A stretch of DNA of 64,000 nucleotides from Terriglobia bacterium. Lineage in GTDB: Bacteria > Acidobacteriota > Terriglobia > Terriglobales > Acidobacteriaceae. The number at the start of each line of letters is the position of its first letter. The first letter of the stretch is position 1. The notes below the pieces were generated by a model. The model saw only the letters and a list, made by a program, of their open reading frames with translations, had not been told where the DNA came from and searched no databases. The stretch spans positions 62,001-126,000 of the forward strand of contig JAIQGK010000010.1 in the NCBI GenBank assembly GCA_020072645.1, in the 5' to 3' direction. The position numbers and the translations under genes were made by a program. Shown piece by piece: positions 44,570-52,128 of this stretch.

Positions 44570-44686
44570 CTTTTTCTTCCCTCTTAAGCTGCAGCGGACG
44601 GCGCGATTGGACACCGTCCGCGCAGGATTCCTTGCTTTGATTTTGCGCGGGCAATTCATGAGGCGGACGCCCGCGCAAGTTTCGGA

Positions 44687-44839
44687 TCAACCTGTCGTAT
44701 CACCATCGCAGCCGACCGTCCCCGGGCGGGGGATGGTGCATACGGTGAGCGTCGAGAAACCGCCGACCACATGGTCGGCTTCGCTAGGCGCCAACTCTTT
44801 GGCGCCCTGACGGCCCAGTACTCTATTGTCATTGTTCAT
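44687..44839 (-). CDS. RiPP precursor peptide 2 (graspetide-like)
   Basis: 50 residues with GAAAGGAAAAAGCAC before ATG 44839. Leader: NNDNRVLGRQGAKELAPSEA. Putative core after VVGG: FSTLTVCTIPRPGTVGCDGD then TTG. It is a clear paralogue of the peptide at 44875: shared RVLxRQxAxELxPxE in the leader and TLTxC...GTxxCD..T.G in the core. Core hydroxyls (Ser29, Thr30, Thr32, Thr35) and carboxylates (Asp45, Asp47) are the groups joined by ATP-grasp ligases; two conserved Cys (34 and 44) are an added feature. The ligase gene begins 117 bases downstream. Confidence 0.82.
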   Translation of the reverse strand: MNNDNRVLGRQGAKELAPSEADHVVGGFSTLTVCTIPRPGTVGCDGDTTG

Positions 44840-44874
44840 GTGCTTTTTCCTTTCGTGTCCACCGCAAGTTGAAG

Positions 44875-45024
44875 TTAGCCCACCGTGTCGCAGTCCTTGG
44901 TTCCAAGAGTGGGATTCCAGGAACAGATCGTCAACGTGTTGATATTGCCGCTGACATGCTCAACTTCCGCCGGGGTCAGCTCACGTGCGTTTTGGCGGCT
45001 CAGTACTCTGGTGCTTTCTTTCAT
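44875..45024 (-). CDS. RiPP precursor peptide 1 (graspetide-like)
   Basis: 49 residues, with a strong AAGGAAAGGAAAAGACT before ATG 45024. Leader: ESTRVLSRQNARELTPAEVE, followed by HVSG (a possible processing site like the xxGG/SG ends of many leaders). Core: NINTLTICSWNPTLGTKDCD then TVG. Conserved with the second peptide: TLT, a Cys two residues later, GT, CD and the T-x-G end. It is the first gene of the unit; the second precursor follows after 35 bases. Ring residues would be Thr30/Thr32/Thr39 and Asp44/Asp46 by analogy with graspetides, unproven. Confidence 0.82.
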   Translation of the reverse strand: MKESTRVLSRQNARELTPAEVEHVSGNINTLTICSWNPTLGTKDCDTVG

Positions 45025-45389
45025 AGTCTTTTCCTTTCCTTTTTTTGATGTAGTTGTGGTGTGCCGATGGATGCGACACTTTCCATTGAAGATAGCGAGT
45101 GATCGATCTCACTGCGGCTATCGCCATCGGCGAAGCCGGTGACGGTGATCAGTGGACAATGGCACCGTGCAAACGGTGGTTTGGACTGCGCCAGGACCGT
45201 TGGACGGCTTCCAATTCCATGATGCCATCTCCCGCGCGAGCCAGATAAGAATTCTATAAGTCTATCCGGCCAAACCCGCGAAATTCAAGGAATTGGAGAC
45301 GTAGAAAGCGCTCTGGAGTGCCAAATCAGACACGCCGATAAGTGCCATATTGGAGCCGTTTTACGAGAGGGAAGCCGGAAACAAACTGC
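45025..45389. other. 365-base gap upstream of the precursor genes
   Basis: No gene of useful length on either strand and no third precursor copy. A TATAGAAT word occurs on the reverse strand near 45250-45257 but lacks a properly spaced -35, so the promoter for the RiPP unit is not assigned. The gap is AT-richer near 45240-45300. Confidence 0.4.
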
Positions 45390-45992
45390 TTACCGGCCGG
45401 GTGGCTCGATGGTGATTCCCTGGTTCCAGTCTGTGAACCTGGCGAAGACGCTTCCGTCCCGGGCCTTGAAATCGCGCGGCAAATGGTCGTCCAGGCCGAG
45501 GCAGACGGTATAAACATTGTCCACTGTCCACTCGCGGCAGCTTTCTCCTTCTGCTGTGCGCTGCGCGCCGCGAGCGAATGAGGCGTGATGCCGCACCGCA
45601 CGGTCAAATTCAGCGGTGATGGCCATGGCTTTGGCTACAGCACTGCCAAACAGTACAGGCTGATCTTTGCTGAAGAGGCACGGGTTGGGAGTGTAACCTT
45701 TGTCGCTCGAGGGCAACCCGTCTGTCCACCACTGGTCGCCCACGCGAATGGTGTGCCCTGCCTGCGCCCCGGTCAGCGCAAGGTCTTCGCGGTCCGGACA
45801 AACCACCGCCACTTTGCCCCACAACCCTGCGCCGTTTGCGGAATGCATCTCCAGTGAAACTCTCCAGCTTCTGGCGGCATGCAGCGCCTCATTGGCTTGC
45901 GCGATCTCGGGATCGACCCGCAGCGAATAGAACACGCCAAGCAGGACCAGCAGTACTAGCGCCGCGGCCATCCCAAGCAGTTTCAATGTCAC
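45390..45992 (-). CDS. membrane-anchored protein, paralogue B of a tandem pair
   Basis: 200 residues from GTG 45992, which overlaps the upstream stop (GTGA). N-terminal signal-anchor TLKLLGMAAALVLLVLLGVF, then an exported domain with paired cysteines (VAVVCPDRED, NPCLFSK, ESCREWTV, YTVCLGLDD) and the end FARFTDWNQGITIEPPGR. It shares the layout C..W.V...C(L/I)..DD(H/N)LPR......W N..(I)(T/P)I(E/D)PP with its neighbour. This looks like a distant LolA/LprI-type beta fold that measures or binds a small molecule, but I cannot assign it. Same strand as the RiPP genes. Confidence 0.7.
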   Translation of the reverse strand: MTLKLLGMAAALVLLVLLGVFYSLRVDPEIAQANEALHAARSWRVSLEMHSANGAGLWGKVAVVCPDREDLALTGAQAGHTIRVGDQWWTDGLPSSDKGYTPNPCLFSKDQPVLFGSAVAKAMAITAEFDRAVRHHASFARGAQRTAEGESCREWTVDNVYTVCLGLDDHLPRDFKARDGSVFARFTDWNQGITIEPPGR

Positions 45993-46651
45993 TGGCGCAG
46001 TTCCGCCGGAGGGTCGATGGGAAGCGGCTTGTTCCAGTTGGTAAGGACCATCTGCATGGAGTTTTCCGCAGTACGCATGCGCCGGGGAAGATTGTCGTCA
46101 GGATTGATGCAGTAATCGAAACTCTTCTCCGTACCATTGGGTTGATGGAAAGTTACTTTCCATTGGCGGCAGGGCTCGCCGGAGACCTCGTCCATCTCCC
46201 CTTTTTCAATGCGTGCCAGCGCGCGAATCAATTTAAATGCAGGCCAGGGCGCGGCCTGTACCGCTGAAGGAGCTCCTGCGCAACCAGGTGCGAGGCGGCC
46301 GCTGATGCCGGGAAGCGCGCCCCAGGCTCCGGTTGAGGGTGATTTTAGATACTCTGCCGCGCCAATGGTAATTCGGTCCGTCTCCGGATAGGGTTGCGAA
46401 TTGGGCGGAGGATCCAGGAATGTGGTCCTTGTGATCATATGTGATCTGTCTGGGCACGCGATTTCAAGCAGGTTGTACCACGATGTGGCTTTGTCATGTC
46501 CCGTCAGTTCCAAACGGTAACTCTGCGCATTGTTCAGCGCAGCTTCAGTTTTCAGAAACTGCTGCTCGCCTGCGCTGGGCCTGAAGAATGAGTATCCCAA
46601 CCCAACCAGAAGAAGGATGGGAGCTATACGAATCAGAAAGTACTTGAGCAC
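45989..46651 (-). CDS. membrane-anchored protein, paralogue A of a tandem pair
   Basis: 220 residues from GTG 46651 (AAGGA 9 bases upstream). The open frame reaches back to 46789, but the GTG gives a signal-anchor start (LKYFLIRIAPILLLVGLGYS) parallel to its paralogue, which also starts with GTG. Exported part: AALNNAQSYRLELTGHDKAT, EIACPDRSHMI, EPCRQWKVTF, YCINPDDNLPRRMRT, VLTNWNKPLPIDPP. The pair overlaps by four bases and is surely cotranscribed. Function unknown. Confidence 0.7.
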   Translation of the reverse strand: MLKYFLIRIAPILLLVGLGYSFFRPSAGEQQFLKTEAALNNAQSYRLELTGHDKATSWYNLLEIACPDRSHMITRTTFLDPPPNSQPYPETDRITIGAAEYLKSPSTGAWGALPGISGRLAPGCAGAPSAVQAAPWPAFKLIRALARIEKGEMDEVSGEPCRQWKVTFHQPNGTEKSFDYCINPDDNLPRRMRTAENSMQMVLTNWNKPLPIDPPAELRQ

Positions 46652-46753
46652 GATGCACGTCCTTGCCGCGTCAATTGCGTGCCTTAATTTGCCCCAGAGT
46701 GATGAATCTTGAAAAGTTACGTTGGTTTCCCGAGGCAATAAGGACGAGCTCGG

Positions 46754-46775
46754 ATCCGCGTCCATCCGCGGTAGA
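46754..46775. repeat. ATCCGCG...ATCCGCGGTAGA dispersed repeat, copy 2
   Basis: ATCCGCGTCCATCCGCGGTA at 46754, matching 43345 except in the middle. It is in the gap between the paralogue pair and the Ig-like protein. A hairpin GGCAGCCCGGGTACGAGCTGCC near 46794-46815, followed by GTTCTTCC, could act as a terminator for the Ig-like gene's neighbour, but its T-tract is poor. Confidence 0.45.
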
Positions 46776-46863
46776 TTGGTTCCAAACAAAAACGGCAGCC
46801 CGGGTACGAGCTGCCGTTCTTCCGACGAAGGAGCGCCCTCAGAGCGCCTTGGAGAAAGTCGAT

Positions 46864-47823
46864 TTACTGCACGTTAACGTTTTCCGTCAGGCGATAAAGC
46901 TTGCCTGCCGTGTCCCACGCCTGCACCACCAGAATGTGAGTGCCTTTGGCAGCGGAAATCTGCTGGTCAAAGGTCGGCCCGGAAGAAGCGCCCACTAAAG
47001 CGCCGTCAAGATAAGCCTTCATGGCCGTGATCGATGCCGTATTGTTCTGCACGCTGGCATCCACCCGGAACGGCGATTGCACATCGTCCCCATCATTAGG
47101 AGTGGTCTGATAGATGCCCGGGTTGCAAGTGCTGCCTTTGGGCGGGCAGTCAGCCTCATAATATGTCTTGATGCCTACGCTGCTCTTGTAAACGGTGTTG
47201 TTGGTGTCCCAGGCCACCACGGTCAGGGTATGGCTGCCGGGAGAGCTGCTGATGCCGCCGGCGACCACGCTGCTTTGTCCGGACGCAGGCGCGAAATCGA
47301 AAACGTCAGTGCTGTCCACGTACGCTCGAACAAATTTGATGGCGGTGTTGCCCTTAAAACCGGCGGTAAAGGCAATATTCTGTGAGATCACCGAACCGGT
47401 GGTTGGAGCGCAGATGCGAACGCCCACGCCGGTGACCGGGCAGCTAAAGGGCAGATTGCCGGTGACGCTGAAGTATTCTGCCGCCTGATAAAGCCGGCCA
47501 AAGTCGTCCCATGCATTGATGACCAGATGATGCGTGCCGTTGGAGACGCCCCCCTCAAACAAGCTGAGCGAACCGCCGCCATTCTGGAAGATCAGCTTGC
47601 CATCAATATAAACCTTCATGTTGGTAATGCTGCCAGAAGTCGGGTTGGCCGTGGCTTCAAAGTGCGGTACCTGGTAAACGGTGGAGTTGGCGCTGGGCTG
47701 GCAAATGGCCAGATGGCCGCTGGCCGGTTCAGGACAGGCAGCGGATGCTTGCAAAGAAACGCATAATGCGAACGCGACGACTGTGAAGCTGATCTTGAGA
47801 TTAGGCAGGGATGGGAACTTCAT
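46864..47823 (-). CDS. secreted protein with three Ig-like repeats
   Basis: 319 residues. Signal peptide (ISFTVVAFALCVSLQASA), then three repeats of about 90 residues. Each has a Cys-rich lead-in (CPEPASGHLAICQP; CPVTGVGVRICAP; CPPKGSTCNPGIYQ), a strand set ending in (K/R)(V/A)Y(I/V/L)D, and HxLxVxAWDxxxxxY (HHLVINAWDDFGRLYQ; HTLTVVAWDTNNTVYKS; HILVVQAWDTAGKLYR). This is the pattern of bacterial Ig-like/Big domains in Acidobacteriota surface proteins. Probably an adhesin or structural secreted protein; no enzyme motif. Confidence 0.8.
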   Translation of the reverse strand: MKFPSLPNLKISFTVVAFALCVSLQASAACPEPASGHLAICQPSANSTVYQVPHFEATANPTSGSITNMKVYIDGKLIFQNGGGSLSLFEGGVSNGTHHLVINAWDDFGRLYQAAEYFSVTGNLPFSCPVTGVGVRICAPTTGSVISQNIAFTAGFKGNTAIKFVRAYVDSTDVFDFAPASGQSSVVAGGISSSPGSHTLTVVAWDTNNTVYKSSVGIKTYYEADCPPKGSTCNPGIYQTTPNDGDDVQSPFRVDASVQNNTASITAMKAYLDGALVGASSGPTFDQQISAAKGTHILVVQAWDTAGKLYRLTENVNVQ

Positions 47824-48365
47824 GACTGATGGGGCCCCTTGAAAAACCGGAAATTTGAAAGATCGTGATGCATGGGTAAAAGCAATTCAAAAGCCAAGTT
47901 GCTGCTCTCTGAAATTTTCTTCAGCGAGCAGAGTAGCTCCTCAAAAAGGACAAAAGTGAGCACCAAAGTGCTCAAGGAGAGTAGATAAAGGATTACCGGG
48001 GAAGGTTGAATATCGTCAACTCTTTGTTGAAATCCAGCCGCTGCCGGGAAGGGACAATTCCACCGAAGCCGCCCGAATTCATCTCGTCGCAGCCCCCAAT
48101 ACTTCTAAGCGATACCACCGCCCGCACAATTTTGTCGCTGTTCGTCAGCTATCAGGGGTCGAGGCATCTGCCGCATGCCGTTAGCTGCGATGCTTTATTG
48201 AGCAAAGTCCTGCCGCGGCAATTGTCGGCCTCTAGGCCAAGCCGAGGCACATGCCAATCGCAAAACTTCGTCATGGAAGCACCCACGGATAAAGAGAAAC
48301 GATGTTGAAGCAGGCTGCTGCAAATGCCCGTCCACTGATACAATACCTGCAGCCGCAAAAACTCC
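47824..48365. other. non-coding gap of about 540 bases before tRNA-Ser
   Basis: No open frame here has a plausible start and composition. The only clear structure is a small perfect hairpin GAGCAC-CAAA-GTGCTC at 47958-47973, in an A-rich stretch upstream of the Ig-like gene's start, which could be an operator. A TACAAT at 48339 may be the -10 of the tRNA. Confidence 0.4.
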
Positions 48366-48459
48366 GGAGAGGTGGCCGAGTGGCTGAAGGCGGCGGTTTG
48401 CTAAACCGTTATAGGGGCTAACACCTCTATCGGGGGTTCGAATCCCCCCCTCTCCGCCA
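48366..48459 (+). tRNA. tRNA-Ser, anticodon GCT
   Basis: 94 nt class II tRNA with long variable arm: acceptor GGAGAGG/CCTCTCC, D-arm GGCCGAGTGGCTGAAGGC, anticodon loop TTGCTAA (GCT at 48400-48402), variable arm TATAGGGGCTAACACCTCTA, T-arm CGGGGGTTCGAATCCCCCC, discriminator G and an encoded CCA. It reads AGC/AGU serine codons. A tyrosine integrase gene ends 51 bases after it, so its 3' end is the likely attachment site. Confidence 0.97.
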
Positions 48460-48510
48460 GAATCTGTAAGTCCTTCCAGCAGAGCAATTTCTAGAAGTGC
48501 CAAGGTTTCT

Positions 48511-49671
48511 TCACTGCAACACGATTGTCGGCGATTCGGCCGCCGGTTGCATACTGGTTGCATAAATCGCTTCCAGTGTGCGCATTGCGGCAGTGGCATC
48601 CAAACTGACCGACTTTACATAGGCATTCATCGTGGTGCTGAGATTCGAATGCCGCAGTATGGCCTGAATGACTTTGTCCTTCACGCCAAGCCGGTAAAGA
48701 TTGGTTGCCAGACCCCTGCGGAAAGCATGCCAGCCGTGCCACTGGATGCCGGCTTTCCCCAGCATTGGTTTGATGACCTCAAACGCCAGCATGTCAAAGT
48801 TCATCGGGCGTCCAAGACTGTTTGGGAACATTAGGCCGCTTGTCGGATTCCCGGCGGCCTGCCGCTTCTGCTCGAGGAACCGTGCCAAAGGTGCGATCAC
48901 CGGAATGGGCGCCGAACTCTTGGCTGTCTTGGGCTCACCGATATGACCCCGCCAAACCGACTGGGTAATCCGGATCTGCTCGCCGTCGTAGTTCTCCCAC
49001 TGGAAACCCCTGAGCTCTCCCTTGCGTGCGCCGGTGAATGCAGCCGCCGCAACAATGGGAGCAATGCCTGGTGGGACCACGACCAACATCCGCATGATCT
49101 CCTCAAGCGAGTAAGCGTGGGTTTCCGCGCTTGCTCGCGCCTTGGGGATCGGCACATCCCGCATGGGATTCGGCGAGTTCAGTATCCCGATGCGCCGGGC
49201 ATAGCTGAACACTCCGCTCAACATGTTCTTGATGTGCCCCAAGGTCCTCCGCGTCAAATCCTCGCTACGAGCGATGTCCAACAAGAGCTGTTCACCCTCA
49301 ACCGGCCTGAAATCTCGCATTGCGATTTCTGTCCGAGGTTTCAGGTATCGCAGCCACATATTCTTGTAGCCGCGGTAAGTGGATGGGCGCTTTTGCTCTT
49401 CGATGTATGGCAAGTAGCGGTTATCGACGAAAGTTTCCAAGGTCATAGTGCTTTCCGGTGTGTGAGTGCCATCATTAAAGGGCTGCAGAAATTCTGCTGC
49501 GAGCACCTGCGCTGCACGCTTGCTTCGGTACTGCCCCGAAGCTGCACAGAGCTTTTTGCATTTCTGTAAGCGAACTGCCTCGCCGCCCTGCAAAACGTTG
49601 TCATAGTAGCGGAGATACCAGTTATCTCCTTTGCGAAAAACATAGCCTGACTGATGACGAGTCCGTTTCAT
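48511..49671 (-). CDS. tyrosine recombinase / phage-type integrase
   Basis: 386 residues. An N-terminal AP2-like arm-binding part (RKGDNWYLRYYDNVLQGG), a SAM-like core-binding domain (MTLETFVDNRYLPYIEEQKR), and a catalytic domain with Arg in FTGARKGELRGF, His-x-x-Arg in HGWHAFRRGLATNL, His in ILRHSNLSTTMNAYVKS and the Tyr nucleophile of the same stretch. It ends 51 bases from the tRNA-Ser 3' end. Complete, so the element could have remained mobile until its other genes failed. Its start overlaps the Xis stop by four bases (ATGA). Confidence 0.9.
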   Translation of the reverse strand: MKRTRHQSGYVFRKGDNWYLRYYDNVLQGGEAVRLQKCKKLCAASGQYRSKRAAQVLAAEFLQPFNDGTHTPESTMTLETFVDNRYLPYIEEQKRPSTYRGYKNMWLRYLKPRTEIAMRDFRPVEGEQLLLDIARSEDLTRRTLGHIKNMLSGVFSYARRIGILNSPNPMRDVPIPKARASAETHAYSLEEIMRMLVVVPPGIAPIVAAAAFTGARKGELRGFQWENYDGEQIRITQSVWRGHIGEPKTAKSSAPIPVIAPLARFLEQKRQAAGNPTSGLMFPNSLGRPMNFDMLAFEVIKPMLGKAGIQWHGWHAFRRGLATNLYRLGVKDKVIQAILRHSNLSTTMNAYVKSVSLDATAAMRTLEAIYATSMQPAAESPTIVLQ

Positions 49672-49904
49672 TGCTTCTCCTTTCCACGGCCTCGCCCCAT
49701 ATCCCTGTTGTTAGCACCAACTATACGCCTTTCCGCCCAGGCGTCCAGCTCAGGGCTGCCCCACCGGAACCTCACGTACTTACCAAACCTCACATGCGGC
49801 AAAGGATCTTCCGCGCGCTGGCGCACACGCTCACGAACCCAGGTTTCTGGCACATTCCAGCGAGAGGCGAGCTGTTTGCTGTCAATGAATTGGTACTCTG
49901 CCAT
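49668..49904 (-). CDS. excisionase/AlpA-like HTH protein
   Basis: 78 residues. Winged-helix MerR/HTH_17 pattern: FIDSKQLASRWNVPETWVRE then VRFGKYVRFRWGSPELDAWA. Placed directly before the integrase with a four-base overlap, the normal position for a recombination directionality factor. A basic C-terminus (GRGRGKEKQ) ends it. GAGCAT upstream is a modest ribosome-binding site. Confidence 0.75.
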   Translation of the reverse strand: MAEYQFIDSKQLASRWNVPETWVRERVRQRAEDPLPHVRFGKYVRFRWGSPELDAWAERRIVGANNRDMGRGRGKEKQ

Positions 49905-50033
49905 ATGCTCCTCTTGAATTGCTCATCCGTTCTGCCGATCAAAGGTGCTCTTCTTTTTTGGTCATACCGAGGGGTGTTCGCTGCTAGGGCATTAAGTTTC
50001 AGGCGTAAATGGTCGCAACTTATGCAAATGTGT

Positions 50034-50903
50034 TCACTTGCTCTGCTCTGCGATGTATTCTTGTGCTCGGGCCTCAGCTTCCCATTTCTTCTCGGCCAAC
50101 TGCTGGTCTGTGAGCGGCGGCGGAAAGTTGTAAGGCTTCTTCGATTCAGACTGAGATTTTTTCTTTGCCTGGTCTTCCGTGAGTGCAGTTCTAAGTTGGG
50201 TACCCGCGGTTAAAGTGCCCGTCCGCAGTTCGCGCCGGGTGTTCAAGGCGCGCCGTTTCGTCCACTCTTCTGGCGATGGTGTAGTTTGTCTCATTGCGAG
50301 TTCGGGCAGGAGGTGATGCAAGTCCTCGGGAAGCTGCAAAGGGAAGCATTTAGTGGACTCATATGCCTTATAACCGGCTAAGAAATCATCGCGCCTGAAA
50401 TGAAGTTCACTACCCGGAGTTTGTTCGATCGCCTTTAACCCTCCCGCGAATCGGACCGCATAGGTAATCTTCGGCGGTAACTTTGGGGGATACTCCATGA
50501 TCAATTCGCCAGTGGTCTCATGCCGGCCTCGATAAATCCCGCGGCCTTCGCTTCCGTAGCAGCCGAGATAGCTGATCACAGTGAGCCACGCTTGCTGGGC
50601 TTCCGATTCTTGAGTCTTTTCCTGGTTTAGGCCTGCACGCTCACGGATATCCGCAAGTGTTGGGGTAAATCTACATTCCCGAATACAAGCGCTGATTAAT
50701 GCGTCAAATGCTGCCCCTCCAATCCGCCTAAAGATCAGTTCGAACTCTGAAAGGTAAAGATCATTTGCTTCCACAGTCAGCGGCTGCCCCGGAAATGCAC
50801 TCTGCAATGTTGCTAATCTTTTCGCCAGCCATGCGTCCAGTTCGTCTCCGCTCGAGGGCGGTGTTGAGGTTGCTGGCAATAGCTTCCGTTTTGCCTGTTC
50901 CAT
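50034..50903 (-). CDS. phage-type helicase-loader-like protein
   Basis: 289 residues from ATG 50903 (AGAAGGA 5 bases upstream; an in-frame ATG at 50939 is possible). The first half is all-helical with FELIFRRIGGAAFDALISAC and RECRFTPTLADIRERAGL, the RFxPxxxDIRE pattern seen in loaders and inhibitors of replicative helicases of phages (G39P/DnaT-like N-domains). The C-terminal part is basic and low in complexity (KKKSQSESKKPYNFPPPLTD). It overlaps the preceding initiator gene by 143 bases. Assigned by position and one motif, so tentative. Confidence 0.5.
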   Translation of the reverse strand: MEQAKRKLLPATSTPPSSGDELDAWLAKRLATLQSAFPGQPLTVEANDLYLSEFELIFRRIGGAAFDALISACIRECRFTPTLADIRERAGLNQEKTQESEAQQAWLTVISYLGCYGSEGRGIYRGRHETTGELIMEYPPKLPPKITYAVRFAGGLKAIEQTPGSELHFRRDDFLAGYKAYESTKCFPLQLPEDLHHLLPELAMRQTTPSPEEWTKRRALNTRRELRTGTLTAGTQLRTALTEDQAKKKSQSESKKPYNFPPPLTDQQLAEKKWEAEARAQEYIAEQSK

Positions 50904-51824
50904 ATTTTCCTTCTTTGCTTTGACCGAGAGGCTTGCCATACCTATTCAGAGGCCCTTCGGAAAATTCCAAAATTGTGCCGATCCAGCGGTAAATTTCTTC
51001 AGCTGCACTGACCTCTCCGGCTGCGACACTTTGAGCGCGATAGCCTAGGCAGCGTTGGAAGGTTTCTAGGGTGGTGTTTGGGTGCTCTCGCAGCCATATA
51101 TCCAGGTTCCTGAAATCCTTCGCGGTTGGCTGAAAAGTATCGCGGCCGCTCAAACGCTCCCGGTAGATCTTCAGGTATTCGATAAAACGTCGACGTCGAT
51201 AGTTGGGTGTCGCCTCATGCGACAATGTTATTTTTCTTTTGATATTTTCTTTTGATAGTTTCTTTTGTTGGTTTACTGAGTGACCCCCAAAGGGTTCATT
51301 CTGTGGACCCGAGACAGCTGATTCAGTCGAAGGGTTAACTGAGTTTCGGGGTCCACTTAGTGGACCCCTTTTCTTGGCGGTTCTGGAGTTTTCCCGGAGG
51401 TAGGTAAGAACATTTATAGGCGCACAATTCAAATTAATCTTCCACATGTGCCCGAGTTGGCGTCCGGTTCTGGAATCTTTTGCCATGGGCCCCTTCTGCA
51501 ACAGGCCGGCTGCGGCGAGCATCTCGCACCGTTCCGAACACCATTTGTCAGTAAGGCCAGTCGCTTTCGAAAGCTGAGTTGCAGAGATCGCGTCCCGCTC
51601 CTTGTGCCAGCATAGGTCTTTCGGACAATGTGGGAGATAATTTTCCAATCGCTTGGCTCCACTATCGCGAGGAACTTATCCAGAAGAATATTCGGAAACT
51701 GGGTGGTGTTAGGCTTCAGCTCCCTCGCGGGCAGTTCAGCCTCGCTAATCGCCTTTGTCGTCGCGGTGCTTCCGAGTCCATGCGATTCGGCTTCATCGGT
51801 ACTGTTTCCAGCCGAATTCCTCAT
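50761..51824 (-). pseudogene. replication initiator gene (phage O-like) with a one-base frameshift
   Basis: The first part (51824 to about 51610) ends ...NTTQFPNILLDKFLAIVEPS then DWKIISHIVRKTY; the second frame continues WHKERDAISATQLSKATGLT then DKWCSERCEMLAAAGLLQ. Families of this kind read RKTYGWHKERDAIS without a break, and the DNA TATGCTGGCAC lacks one base of TATGGCTGG. Total length is 1064 bases, one short of a multiple of three, as expected for a single deletion. The product would be a 354-residue winged-helix protein with a basic middle region. It starts right after the AlpA-like stop. Alternative: a programmed frameshift, less likely as no slippery run is present. Confidence 0.7.
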
Positions 51825-52034
51825 TTAGAGGCTGCCCTTTTGTGTTTGATCGGTTTTCTTGCGGCGAACCGTGCCGCGACGCAATAAGTCGTTCACGCTC
51901 CTATTTGGAATTCTCACCGAGCGGCCGAGCTTTACATATTCAAGAACTCCGCGTCGAAGCCAAGTTCGTATTGTGATTGGAGCCAGCCCTAGCTCATTCG
52001 CTAGGTCCGCTACTTTCCAATGCTTAATTGACAT
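51825..52034 (-). CDS. AlpA/HTH_17-type DNA-binding protein
   Basis: 69 residues from ATG 52034 (AGGAG 9 bases upstream). HTH: WKVADLANELGLAPITIRTW then RGVLEYVKLGRSVRIPNRSV, a MerR-like winged helix as in AlpA/Xis proteins; very basic C-terminus. First gene of the element's packed reverse-strand block; the next ATG follows its stop directly. Probably the regulator of the replication/integration genes. Confidence 0.75.
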   Translation of the reverse strand: MSIKHWKVADLANELGLAPITIRTWLRRGVLEYVKLGRSVRIPNRSVNDLLRRGTVRRKKTDQTQKGSL

Positions 52035-52128
52035 GTGACTGACTCCTGAAGCATCTCTTTGACTATGACGAAACAAATATTGCATATTCAGTACCGTCTA
52101 GAAAGTAAATCCAGAATGTTCTAGACGC

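Larger units (their letters stand above)
48460..52100. mobile_element. decayed integrative element at tRNA-Ser (distal end not found)
   Basis: From the 3' end of tRNA-Ser inward: tyrosine integrase, Xis-like HTH, helicase-loader-like gene, frameshifted replication initiator and an AlpA-like HTH, all on the reverse strand and tightly packed (4-base and zero-base junctions). This is the core of a small integrative element or phage satellite. I found no repeat of the tRNA 3' end (TTCGAATCCCC...TCCGCCA) further right, so the distal att site is lost or beyond recognition. The right boundary given is only the end of the last packed gene. There are no capsid or packaging genes. Confidence 0.65.

Noticed and set aside
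43844-44587. 247-codon forward frame opposite the ATP-grasp ligase
   Set aside because: Antisense shadow; the reverse-strand gene has clear family motifs and a ribosome-binding site.
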